A DNA stretch of 5,906 nt, taken from Desulfobacterales bacterium. Its GTDB lineage: Bacteria; Desulfobacterota; Desulfobacteria; Desulfobacterales; BuS5. Numbering within the stretch: the stretch's first letter is position 1; the number at the start of each line of letters is the position of its first letter. This document shows positions 1 through 5,906 of this stretch, piece by piece. The notes below the pieces were generated by a model that ran no database searches, was not told the origin of the DNA, and worked only from the letters and a program-made list of their open reading frames with translations. A program made the position numbers and the translations under genes. The stretch covers positions 1 to 5,906 of the forward strand of contig JAGVGX010000291.1 of NCBI GenBank assembly GCA_020056865.1. The letters run 5' to 3'.

Positions 1-1
1 G

Positions 2-112
2 TTCTGGTTTCACAAACGCTGGAAGCGAAGCTACCCGCACCTTTACAAGGAAGACATTGATAGAAGAAAACGGCTTAGGGCAAAAAGACATGCGGCTTAT
101 AAGAAAGGATAG
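2..112 (+). CDS. C-terminal end of an unidentified basic protein (partial, weak)
   Basis: This frame is open from the left edge and stops at TAG 110-112, giving 36 residues. The fragment is very rich in Arg and Lys with several aromatic residues: it begins FWFHKRWKRSYPHLYKED and ends AYKKG. Such a tail would suit a nucleic-acid-binding protein, for example a transposase or another mobile-element protein, but I recognise no family. The stop lies 8 nt before a good Shine-Dalgarno for the next small ORF on the same strand, so the two could be co-transcribed. Two other frames, one on each strand, are also open through this short stretch, so the coding call rests mainly on the fit with the following ORF and is uncertain. 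Confidence 0.35.
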   Translation, partial: FWFHKRWKRSYPHLYKEDIDRRKRLRAKRHAAYKKG

Positions 113-119
113 TAACATA

Positions 120-271
120 CAGGAGTCAGAATGAAAAGGAAACTTGCTAATGATTTTTCAGGACTGGAGAAGGATCTTGGTTATGGTGATATTTTGGAGT
201 TGATGTCTCAACTTGAAGACATCGGCAGGTTACGGGAGGCATGCACTCTTCTTTCCGGATTCTGACTCCTG
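120..271. repeat. 13-bp perfect inverted repeat around the 44-codon ORF
   Basis: The left arm CAGGAGTCAGAAT at 120-132 is the exact reverse complement of ATTCTGACTCCTG at 259-271, enclosing 126 bp. The match stops on both sides of each arm. The spacer is long and holds the small ORF, so this is not a transcription terminator. Heptamer-rich motifs of the GGAGTCA kind recur in many bacterial genomes as dispersed repeats. This unit could be one of those or a small MITE-like element. I see no clear target-site duplication. Confidence 0.6.
131..265 (+). CDS. 44-residue hypothetical protein
   Basis: The ORF starts at ATG 131 and ends at TGA 263-265. The start is supported by AGGAG at 121-125, five bases upstream. 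The product begins MKRKLANDFSGLEKD and has a middle section, LGYGDILELMSQLEDIG, that looks like an amphipathic helix, followed by RLREACTLLSGF. There is no signal peptide or membrane segment. I recognise no family. Both ends of the ORF lie in the arms of a perfect 13-bp inverted repeat, so the Shine-Dalgarno and start codon are in one arm and the stop codon in the other. It could be a real small gene carried by a repeat unit, or a chance ORF. The good ribosome site favours the former. Confidence 0.42.
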   Translation: MKRKLANDFSGLEKDLGYGDILELMSQLEDIGRLREACTLLSGF

Positions 272-276
272 ACTCC
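263..276. repeat. Tandem heptamer TGACTCC x2
   Basis: Two direct copies of TGACTCC lie at 263-269 and 270-276, overlapping the right arm of the inverted repeat and the stop codon of the 44-codon ORF. The left side (GGAGTCA at 122-128) has only one copy in the opposite orientation. Two copies are too few to prove a repeat family, but the motif looks like the seed of a short tandem array. Confidence 0.5.
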
Positions 277-295
277 TTAAGTAGTTACAAATATT

Positions 296-1150
296 TTATT
301 CAAAAACAATACCGGCATATCCCACAAAACTGTCATCCGGCCTTATATCATAACTTGTAGCATAGGAAATAGCCGCAGCTTTTGATGCTCCCAAGTGTTT
401 TGCTGCTGCAACTGCTGAAGCTGCCGCACCTGCACAACAGGCATTGTTATTCTCAAAAGCGGTTTTTAATATCTTTTCCGGATTCATCTCAATGATGGCA
501 TCAATAAATTCCCTGTCGTTTTCATTGCGTACCCAGTCATGTGCTTTTTTCCCTTTTCCTTTTGGAAAAAACCCATAGTTTGGACCATAATGCGTCAGGT
601 CTGTAGATCCAATCACTTTTATTGCAACGCCGTTATCTTTTGCAATTTGAGCAACCGCCTTTGCTATCTCAAGAGAGTTCTCAACCGGTGGCACTCCTAA
701 TGAAACGATAGACACAGTGTCAAAAAAATATTTTATAAAAGGCAATTGAAGTTCTATTGTATTATCTTGTGTATAATCTATGGCAGTTTCAACCTGAAAG
801 TCAAATCTGTTCACAAGTTCAGATGCAATATGTTTTTCTATTTTAATTTCGCCAAAAGGAGTCTCCCATGATCCATCGGTCATAATATAGCAGGGTGAAG
901 ACGAGTGGAGATGCATTCCAAAAATAACAATAACATCAGGCTGAATATCTTCTACAAGTGCATGGATGACCATGCAGGCGATACGTCCTGAAAAATACCA
1001 GCCTGCATGCGGCACAATCCCCCCGATATATTTTTTATTTGAAGATGTGTCCGGTTCTGAGTTTTTAAGAAAATTTTTTATTTCTTTTTCACACGCTAAA
1101 GACGTATCCGGATACCAGCTTCCTGCAAATACCGCTTTACGTGTACTCAT
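296..1150 (-). CDS. amrB: MEMO1-family protein (AmmeMemoRadiSam system protein B)
   Basis: The 284-residue product matches the MEMO family in length and motif order. These are VPHAG (H48), a second His-containing loop GMHLH (H80/H82), TIELQLPF (131-138), STDLTHYG (D184, H187), NNACCAG (C239) and the C-terminal SYDIRPDDSFVGYAG. The family fold resembles LigB-type extradiol dioxygenases. Human MEMO1 binds metal through His and Cys residues matching H48, H80 or H82, H187 and C239. In prokaryotes the protein often accompanies AMMECR1 and a radical-SAM protein, with no settled reaction. Neither partner is in the window. The start ATG at 1150 is preceded by AAAGGAG (1156-1162). The gene lies only 12 nt after sucD, so it is probably the last gene of the operon. 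The second-His loop differs from the usual GPxH form, and the usual His before the Glu-x-x-Leu-Pro motif is missing. The family call is strong; the biochemical role is unknown. Confidence 0.88.
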   Translation of the reverse strand: MSTRKAVFAGSWYPDTSLACEKEIKNFLKNSEPDTSSNKKYIGGIVPHAGWYFSGRIACMVIHALVEDIQPDVIVIFGMHLHSSSPCYIMTDGSWETPFGEIKIEKHIASELVNRFDFQVETAIDYTQDNTIELQLPFIKYFFDTVSIVSLGVPPVENSLEIAKAVAQIAKDNGVAIKVIGSTDLTHYGPNYGFFPKGKGKKAHDWVRNENDREFIDAIIEMNPEKILKTAFENNNACCAGAAASAVAAAKHLGASKAAAISYATSYDIRPDDSFVGYAGIVFE

Positions 1151-1162
1151 GTGGTCTCCTTT

Positions 1163-2041
1163 TTAATTATTATTAAAAACTTCAGAACACATATCACCAA
1201 AAAAGCCTAAATTTTCACACACATAAATACCATTTTGTTTCATCGCTTCAACTTTGGCTTTACCGGAACCGGTTCTGCCGCTTATAATAGCTCCGGCATG
1301 TCCCATGCGACGTCCCGGAGGTGCCGTCAAGCCCGCAATAAATCCAACCACAGGTTTCGTTACATGATGTTTAATATACTCTGCAGCTTCTTCCTCGGCA
1401 CTTCCTCCAATTTCTCCAATCATTACAATCCCTGTTGTCTCAGAATCTTTTTCAAACGCTTCGAGACAATCGATAAAATTGGTTCCGTTCACCGGATCTC
1501 CGCCAATTCCCAAACAGGTTGTCTGGCCTATTCCCATGTTCGTCAGCTGATAAACAACTTCATAAGTCAACGTTCCTGATCGTGAAACAACTCCAATCGG
1601 GCCACCAGGTTTGTGTATATTGCCTGGCATAATTCCAATCTTGCACTGGCCAGGAGTAATGATGCCCGGACAATTGGGTCCAATCAAACGAGAATGGGTT
1701 AGCGCAAGATAATTTTTAACTTTCATCATATCCATTACAGGAATTCCTTCGGTAATGGCAATAATAATGCTAACGCCAGCATCAGCTGCCTCCATAATAG
1801 CATCAGCAGCAAATGGGGGTGGGACAAAAATCATGCTGCAATTTGCTTGTGTACTGGCAACCGCATCTTTAACAGTATTAAATACAGGCACATCGTCTAC
1901 GTTTTGTCCGGCCTTTCCTGGTGTTACGCCAGCCACAACATTCGTACCATAGCTGATGCACTGCTGTGTATGGAATTTCCCCTCTCTTCCGGTGATCCCT
2001 TGAACCACGAGTTTCGTATCTTTATCTACAAATATGCTCAT
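1163..2041 (-). CDS. sucD: Succinyl-CoA synthetase (succinate-CoA ligase) alpha subunit
   Basis: This subunit carries the phosphohistidine through which nucleotide hydrolysis drives succinyl-CoA formation from succinate and CoA, or the reverse, in the cytoplasm. The 292-residue length is normal. Visible motifs are the CoA-binding GITGREG (15-21), GPNCPG (121-126), SRSGTLTYE (153-161), [12 protein letters not shown] (178-189), the GEIGG loop (209-213) and GHAGAI with the active-site histidine H248. The enzyme works with the beta subunit encoded 16 nt upstream. The start ATG at 2041 has AGGGGA (2045-2050) a few bases before it. Its neighbours fit conversion of succinyl-CoA made from methylmalonyl-CoA, or a general TCA role. 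All key residues are present and nothing suggests inactivation. A related malate-CoA ligase function is conceivable, but the 5S/12S neighbours favour succinate. Confidence 0.96.
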   Translation of the reverse strand: MSIFVDKDTKLVVQGITGREGKFHTQQCISYGTNVVAGVTPGKAGQNVDDVPVFNTVKDAVASTQANCSMIFVPPPFAADAIMEAADAGVSIIIAITEGIPVMDMMKVKNYLALTHSRLIGPNCPGIITPGQCKIGIMPGNIHKPGGPIGVVSRSGTLTYEVVYQLTNMGIGQTTCLGIGGDPVNGTNFIDCLEAFEKDSETTGIVMIGEIGGSAEEEAAEYIKHHVTKPVVGFIAGLTAPPGRRMGHAGAIISGRTGSGKAKVEAMKQNGIYVCENLGFFGDMCSEVFNNN

Positions 2042-2057
2042 CTTTCCCCTGCTTTTT

Positions 2058-3230
2058 TTAATTATGCCGTGCTATAAGTGCAACCTTTTGTGCAGCGTCT
2101 TTCAAATCAACAGCTGTCTGAAGTTTAAGACCGGATTCAGCCAAAATTTTTCGCCCTGTTTCAACGTTGGTCCCTTCCATTCTTATAACAATAGGCACGT
2201 TGATTTGAGTTTTTTTTGCAGCTTCAACAATCCCTTCAGCCAGCACATCGCAACGCAATATTCCTCCGAAAATATTTATCAAAATCCCTTTTACATTTTT
2301 ATCACTTAAAATAATTCTGAAACCATTTTTCACCATTTCTGCACTGGCTCCGCCCCCTACATCAAGAAAATTGGCCGGCTCAGCACCGGAAAGTTTTATG
2401 ATATCCATCGTCGCCATTGCCAGGCCGGCTCCGTTTACCATATTGCCGATATTACCGTTGCCGCCAAGGTTAATATAATTTAAATTATATTTAGAAGCTT
2501 CTATTTCAATGGCATCTTCTTCATCAAAATCACGGTATTCAACAATATCCTTATGACGAAACAGCGCATTTGAATCAACATCCACTTTTGCGTCAAGGGC
2601 AATAACCGTATTTTCTTTTGTAATCACAAGCGGATTAATCTCAAGCAAAGAACAGTCATAATCAACAAACAGATTGTAAAGATTACAAACCATGTCTGAA
2701 ACCTGTTTAACGACTAAAGACGGCAAATTCAGACCGTATACGACCTCTCTGCAATGATGAGGCTGTATACCCAACAAAGGATTAATATAAACCTTGATTA
2801 TTTTTTCAGGTGTCTTTTCAGCGATCTCTTCAATATCCATTCCTCCGGCTTCGCTGACTATTATAATATTATTTGCAGTAGCTCTATCAGGAAGAATGCT
2901 TAAGTAGAGTTCTTTTTCAATATTAACTCCCTGTTCCACCAGAACCTTTTTTACACATCGTCCCTCAACGCCTGTTTGAGGCGTAACAAGTGTCATGCCA
3001 ATGATTTGATCGGCATGCATACCAACTTCACCGATATTGCCGGCCAGTTTCACGCCGCCACCCTTGCCGCGACCACCTGCATGAATCTGTGCTTTTATAA
3101 CAACAGGAAAGCCACCAAGTTGTTTCGCCAGTTTTATTGCCTCATCAGGGCTGTGGGCCACACCACCTGAAGGGACTGGAACGCTGTACTTTCTAAACAG
3201 CTCTTTTGCCTGGTACTCATGAATTTTCAT
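2058..3230 (-). CDS. sucC: Succinyl-CoA synthetase (ADP- or GDP-forming) beta subunit
   Basis: The 390-residue product has an N-terminal ATP-grasp domain beginning [12 protein letters not shown], with the nucleotide loop GGRGKGGGV (52-60) and Mg ligands in LEINPL (N199) and at D213. A C-terminal ligase domain follows with [13 protein letters not shown] (264-276), DVGGGA (290-295) and NIFGGI (319-324). It binds nucleotide and succinate and pairs with SucD. N199 and D213 keep E. coli numbering, while the substrate Asn (N266 here, N264 in E. coli from memory) and the GGI loop are shifted by two. This places two extra residues in the GGNGNIGN segment, 256-263. The start is preceded by AAAAAGGAG (3241-3249) with a long 10-nt spacer, 19 nt after the upstream carboxyltransferase. 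ADP versus GDP preference cannot be read from the sequence. Confidence 0.96.
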   Translation of the reverse strand: MKIHEYQAKELFRKYSVPVPSGGVAHSPDEAIKLAKQLGGFPVVIKAQIHAGGRGKGGGVKLAGNIGEVGMHADQIIGMTLVTPQTGVEGRCVKKVLVEQGVNIEKELYLSILPDRATANNIIIVSEAGGMDIEEIAEKTPEKIIKVYINPLLGIQPHHCREVVYGLNLPSLVVKQVSDMVCNLYNLFVDYDCSLLEINPLVITKENTVIALDAKVDVDSNALFRHKDIVEYRDFDEEDAIEIEASKYNLNYINLGGNGNIGNMVNGAGLAMATMDIIKLSGAEPANFLDVGGGASAEMVKNGFRIILSDKNVKGILINIFGGILRCDVLAEGIVEAAKKTQINVPIVIRMEGTNVETGRKILAESGLKLQTAVDLKDAAQKVALIARHN

Positions 3231-3249
3231 ACACTCAAAACTCCTTTTT

Positions 3250-5232
3250 CTAGGCGATTACGCAAAGCGAATCACCTTTTGCAACATTGTCACCAACAGC
3301 GCATCGTATCTCAATAATTTTTCCGCTTGCTGGAGAAGGCAATGAATTTTCCATCTTCATCGCTTCCAGGATTAAAACCGTTTCCCCTTTGTTTACGGTA
3401 TCGCCTATTTTTTTTGCTATATTCACAATCAACCCGGGCATGGGGGCGTTCATCGACGCTCCTTTTACATCTTTTGCCACAGCAGGTTCAGACACAACAG
3501 GTTTTGAAGGCTTTGGTTCTTCAGTCGTTACAGGTTTCGGTGCTTTCTGAATAACCGGTACCCCTTTTGGGACAGTGCTGACAACAGGTGTGCCGCCCGG
3601 TTCATCGACCTTAACCGAAAAATACTCACCGTCAACAAACACATTAAACGTTCGCGTTGCCGCGCCCTGTTCAGGAATGTCCTTTTGTACTCTTTCAACA
3701 AGCTGCCCTGCTTTGGCTTTTGCAATCAACTCCTTTTCTGATCTAATATCATCAAGAGTTCGAGGTTCAACCTCTTTGGGCGGTTTTTCTTTGCCATATT
3801 TCCATTGTAAAAATTTCTTTCCCGTTACCGGATACAGCGCATATATAAGCAAATCATCCAAATCTACAGCAAGATCACCAATTTCTTTTTTGGCTTTTTC
3901 AAGTTCAGGTTCCAAAACTTCAGCAGGTCTGCAGTATATGGGCTTTTCTCCTCTGGCATATCCTTTTAACGCCTTTTTCTGAACCTCAGAATCAATAGGG
4001 ATAGCCGTTTTACCGTACAAACCATAGCACAAATCTTTTACTTGTCCTGTAATCATCTTGTAACGTTCGTTTTCATCATCAAATAAAACATTGTTAACTG
4101 TTTGAATGCCTACAATCTGGCTCGTAGGTGTAACAAGAGGGACCTGGCCCAGCTCTTTTCTGACCCTTGGAAGTTCGAGAAACACATCATCTATCTTATC
4201 AAGAGCATCCATTTCTCTCAACTGGTTTACGAGGTTTGAAAGCATACCCCCAGGCGTCTGGTGCAAGAGAACATTAATATCAATAACCGAAAGTTTTGTT
4301 TCATCCAAAAGATGCCTGTATTTGGGAACAACATCTTTTTCAATAATTTCATTAATCATCGCCAGCTGCTTGATGTCAAATCCGGTATCTCTGTTTGTTC
4401 CGAGAAGTGCCATAACAAGCGGTTCAACTGCAGGATGCGATGTTCGGTAAGCATATGGCGAAAGGCACGTATCAATAATATCAACACCTGCTTCTATAGC
4501 CTTTAAATGGGACATTGGCGCCATCCCTGAAGTAAAATGGCTGTGAAGGTTAATCGGTACGGACACATGTTCTTTAATGGCTTTGATCACTGCAAAGGCA
4601 TCATAAGGAGCAATCAGGCCGGCCATGTCTTTGACACAGATACTGTCTGCACCCATCTGTTCAAGCTCTTTTGCTTTATTTATAAAATATTCAAGATTAT
4701 AAACATCACCTCCAAGTCTCGGCTCCGTCATGGAATAGCAAATACAGCCCTGAAAATGTTTTCCACAATTTTTAATAACAGGAACAACGGTTTCAAAATT
4801 TCTATAATCATTTAATGCGTCAAACGTTCTAAAAATATCCATGCCGTTGGCAGCAGATCTTTCAACAAAAGCACGGGCAACATCATCTGCATAATTTCTG
4901 TATCCAACAAGGTTCTGTGCCCTTAAAAGCATTGAAAACGGTGTTTTTTTAAAATATCTTTTAAGTGTTCTTATTCTTTCCCAGGGGTCTTCATTTAAAA
5001 AACGATGCATGGTATCAAAGGTAGCGCCGCCCCAGGTCTCTACTGCCCAGAATCCAACCTCATCCATCATCTCAGCAATTGGAATCATATCTTCCGTACG
5101 CCCCCTTGTGGCGAACAGGGATTGATGGCCATCTCGAAGCGTCAAATCCATAATCTTCACCGGGTTTTTTGCCTTCGGCCTGTCTTTATTATATTGAATG
5201 TTTGTTATTTTTACCTGACTGTGATCTTTCAT
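3250..5232 (-). CDS. pycB: Biotin-carrying carboxyltransferase of the 5S / OadA / PycB family
   Basis: The 660-residue cytosolic protein begins with an HMGL-like TIM-barrel: DLTLRDGHQS (29-38), VETWGG (64-69), VKDMAG containing the active-site lysine K201, and the metal-binding LHSH (H230, H232). The PYC/OADA conserved domain follows, with LLHQTPGGMLSNL (322-334) and PRVRKELGQVPLVTP (355-369). A Pro/Lys/Val-rich linker spans about 544-590. A biotinyl domain ends the protein, with EAMKME at 623-628 (biotinyl-lysine K626). The barrel transfers carboxyl between biotin and pyruvate/oxaloacetate. With the upstream 12S-like subunit it could form a methylmalonyl-CoA:pyruvate transcarboxylase, here with biotin fused to 5S. 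Alternatives are pyruvate carboxylase subunit B or oxaloacetate decarboxylase alpha, so the symbol names the family only. I chose ATG 5232 over in-frame ATG 5238 because the Shine-Dalgarno is 7 nt from the former and 1 nt from the latter. Confidence 0.92.
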   Translation of the reverse strand: MKDHSQVKITNIQYNKDRPKAKNPVKIMDLTLRDGHQSLFATRGRTEDMIPIAEMMDEVGFWAVETWGGATFDTMHRFLNEDPWERIRTLKRYFKKTPFSMLLRAQNLVGYRNYADDVARAFVERSAANGMDIFRTFDALNDYRNFETVVPVIKNCGKHFQGCICYSMTEPRLGGDVYNLEYFINKAKELEQMGADSICVKDMAGLIAPYDAFAVIKAIKEHVSVPINLHSHFTSGMAPMSHLKAIEAGVDIIDTCLSPYAYRTSHPAVEPLVMALLGTNRDTGFDIKQLAMINEIIEKDVVPKYRHLLDETKLSVIDINVLLHQTPGGMLSNLVNQLREMDALDKIDDVFLELPRVRKELGQVPLVTPTSQIVGIQTVNNVLFDDENERYKMITGQVKDLCYGLYGKTAIPIDSEVQKKALKGYARGEKPIYCRPAEVLEPELEKAKKEIGDLAVDLDDLLIYALYPVTGKKFLQWKYGKEKPPKEVEPRTLDDIRSEKELIAKAKAGQLVERVQKDIPEQGAATRTFNVFVDGEYFSVKVDEPGGTPVVSTVPKGVPVIQKAPKPVTTEEPKPSKPVVSEPAVAKDVKGASMNAPMPGLIVNIAKKIGDTVNKGETVLILEAMKMENSLPSPASGKIIEIRCAVGDNVAKGDSLCVIA

Positions 5233-5239
5233 TGTCATA

Positions 5240-5246
5240 CTCCCTT
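5240..5246 (-). promoter_or_regulatory. Ribosome binding site that decides the carboxyltransferase start
   Basis: The minus strand reads AAGGGAG here. One base separates it from the in-frame ATG at 5238-5236, too close for initiation. Seven bases separate it from the ATG at 5232-5230, so translation most likely starts at the second methionine and the longer form (662 residues) is less likely. Confidence 0.7.
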
Positions 5247-5258
5247 ACCATCAATGTT

Positions 5259-5465
5259 TCATTTATGAGCATGAAAAGCTTTCATCTGCATTAAATTGCG
5301 CATTTGCATCATCGCCTGTCTTCCGCCTGTACCCCAAAAACTTACGGGATGCATAGACGCCTGAGATGACTGAAAATCTTCTTGCGAAATCAGAGCCTTT
5401 TCTTCATCACTGATATATTGAAAAACAGCAGCTATAGCAGCAGCAACTTTCTTTTTTTCTTCCAT
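5259..5465 (-). CDS. Small soluble carboxylase/decarboxylase accessory subunit (OadG-tail-like)
   Basis: The 68-residue protein sits between two carboxyltransferase subunits. It has an N-terminal helix, MEEKKKVAAAIAAVFQYI, an acidic stretch (DEEKALISQED), a short linker, and a C-terminal WGTGGRQAMMQMRNLMQ segment (44-60) rich in Met and Gln. The Ala-rich helix plus W-x-x-x-G-R pattern resembles the cytoplasmic tail of gamma/delta chains of Na+-pumping decarboxylases (OadG, MmdD). The N-terminal membrane helix of those chains is absent. By analogy it may hold the 12S-like and 5S-like subunits together; this is inferred, not shown. ATG 5465 is preferred because it begins at the conserved-looking helix and has GAG 7 nt upstream. 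ATG 5477 (72 residues) is an alternative. Both ribosome sites are weak, 31 to 43 nt after the preceding stop. Confidence 0.72.
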   Translation of the reverse strand: MEEKKKVAAAIAAVFQYISDEEKALISQEDFQSSQASMHPVSFWGTGGRQAMMQMRNLMQMKAFHAHK

Positions 5466-5508
5466 CGTATTTCTCATGACTCTATAATTAATAAAAAATT
5501 GCCTGCGT

Positions 5509-5906
5509 TTACATAGGAATGTTGCCGTGTTTTTTTGCAGGCCTTGTTTCACGTTTGGTTGAAAGTGCTTCAAGAGCGTCTATCAGACGAGGTCTTGTTT
5601 CGCTGGGAACAATAACTGCATCAACATAACCTCTGCTGGCAGCACAATATGGATTCGAAAAAAGTTTTTCATACTCATCTATTTTTTCTTTTCTTTTGGC
5701 CTCAGGATCGTCTGCGCTTTGAATCTCCTTTGCATGAATTACATTAGCTGCTCCTGCTGCGCCCATTACAGCAATCTGTGCGGTTGGCCAGGCAAAAACC
5801 ATATCTGCACCCTGATGTTTGGAACACATGGCAAGATAAGAACCTCCGTAGTCTTTACGGGTAACCAAAAGAAGCTTTGGAACCGTTGCTTCCGAATAAC
5901 ACCACA
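5509..5906 (-). CDS. Acyl-CoA carboxyltransferase beta subunit (12S / MmdA / PccB type), C-terminal part
   Basis: The gene enters from the right edge. 131 complete residues precede the TAA at 5509-5511, against roughly 510-520 for a whole protein. The visible part is the end of the C-terminal crotonase-like carboxyltransferase domain: YSEATVPKLLLVTRKDYGGS, AMCSKHQGADMVFAWPTA, QIAVMGAAGAANVIHAKEI, SRGYVDAVIVPSETRPRLI, and the family's closing TKRETRPAKKHGNIPM. The domain transfers carboxyl between biotin and an acyl-CoA such as propionyl-CoA/(S)-methylmalonyl-CoA. Its place next to a 5S-like biotin protein and sucCD favours methylmalonyl-CoA as substrate: transcarboxylase 12S, or methylmalonyl-CoA decarboxylase alpha. 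A beta subunit of propionyl-CoA carboxylase is also possible. The start, promoter and substrate-selecting residues lie outside the window. The frame is intact to the edge. Confidence 0.93.
   Translation of the reverse strand, partial: WCYSEATVPKLLLVTRKDYGGSYLAMCSKHQGADMVFAWPTAQIAVMGAAGAANVIHAKEIQSADDPEAKRKEKIDEYEKLFSNPYCAASRGYVDAVIVPSETRPRLIDALEALSTKRETRPAKKHGNIPM

Noticed and set aside
120..271. Inverted repeat as a transcription terminator or riboswitch
   Set aside because: The arms are separated by 126 bp and no T run follows either arm, so a terminator hairpin is not credible. No riboswitch core is apparent.
1235..1579. 114-codon plus-strand ORF
   Set aside because: It is antisense to sucD, whose motifs are fully conserved across this stretch, and no ribosome site or family resemblance supports it.
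2034..2309. 91-codon plus-strand ORF across the sucC-sucD junction
   Set aside because: It overlaps the C-terminus of SucC and the start of SucD on the opposite strand. The Phe/Cys-rich content looks like a by-product of the antisense frame.
3575..3982. 135-codon plus-strand ORF
   Set aside because: It lies wholly antisense to the conserved C-terminal half of the biotin carboxyltransferase, has low-complexity Ser-rich content and resembles no family. It is a shadow frame.
4106..4450. 114-codon plus-strand ORF
   Set aside because: It is antisense to the conserved PYC/OADA region of the carboxyltransferase and has no recognisable domain.
5233..5238. Upstream in-frame ATG as start of the 5S-like gene
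   Set aside because: Only one base separates it from the Shine-Dalgarno. The ATG two codons later has a 7-nt spacing.
5466..5573. Longer N-terminal form of the small accessory subunit, starting inside the preceding gene
   Set aside because: The added residues before the MRNTMEEKKK region are translated from the end of the carboxyltransferase gene in another frame and do not resemble the helix-starting form. The start at 5465 or 5477 is far more natural.
3250..5906. Na+-pumping oxaloacetate or methylmalonyl-CoA decarboxylase operon
   Set aside because: The window shows no multi-pass beta membrane subunit, and the gamma-like protein lacks a membrane helix. The possibility remains only if such a gene lies beyond the right edge.

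Overview
The window carries six tightly spaced minus-strand genes that look like one operon, plus a short plus-strand patch at its left edge. Read in the direction of transcription (right to left), the operon encodes: the C-terminal third or so of an acyl-CoA carboxyltransferase beta subunit (cut by the window edge); a 68-residue soluble accessory protein; a 5S/OadA/PycB-type carboxyltransferase with its own biotinyl domain; succinyl-CoA synthetase beta (sucC) and alpha (sucD); and a MEMO1-family protein (AmmeMemoRadiSam protein B). Gaps between these genes are about 12 to 43 nt. No promoter is visible, so transcription probably starts beyond the right edge.

The metabolic reading is methylmalonyl-CoA/pyruvate/oxaloacetate chemistry. 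The 12S-like carboxyltransferase handles the (methyl)malonyl-CoA half reaction. The 5S-like protein handles pyruvate/oxaloacetate, and its C-terminal biotin (biotinyl-lysine K626) carries CO2 between the two. SucCD interconverts succinyl-CoA and succinate. Together this resembles the methylmalonyl-CoA:pyruvate transcarboxylase segment of the succinate-propionate pathway, running towards propionate oxidation or propionate formation. A separate pyruvate carboxylase B subunit or decarboxylase alpha chain beside sucCD cannot be excluded. No biotin carboxylase and no membrane beta subunit lies in the window.

The moderately AT-rich composition, the gene set and the protein style suggest an anaerobic bacterium, most likely a sulfate reducer or syntroph of the Desulfobacterota. 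This is an inference from gene content, not a placement by marker gene.

The left 295 bases differ in character. They hold the basic C-terminal end of an unidentified plus-strand reading frame (weak support), a 44-codon ORF with a good Shine-Dalgarno, and a perfect 13-bp inverted repeat enclosing that ORF. The right arm of the repeat runs into a tandem TGACTCC heptamer. This looks like the edge of an accessory or repeat-bearing region abutting the operon's 3' end. I see no hairpin terminator between the convergent units.

I found no tRNA, rRNA, CRISPR array, riboswitch or complete insertion sequence. The least ordinary points are the MEMO1 protein attached to sucCD with an altered metal-site motif, the membrane-free small subunit, a two-residue addition in SucC near its substrate site, and the repeat-bounded micro-ORF.
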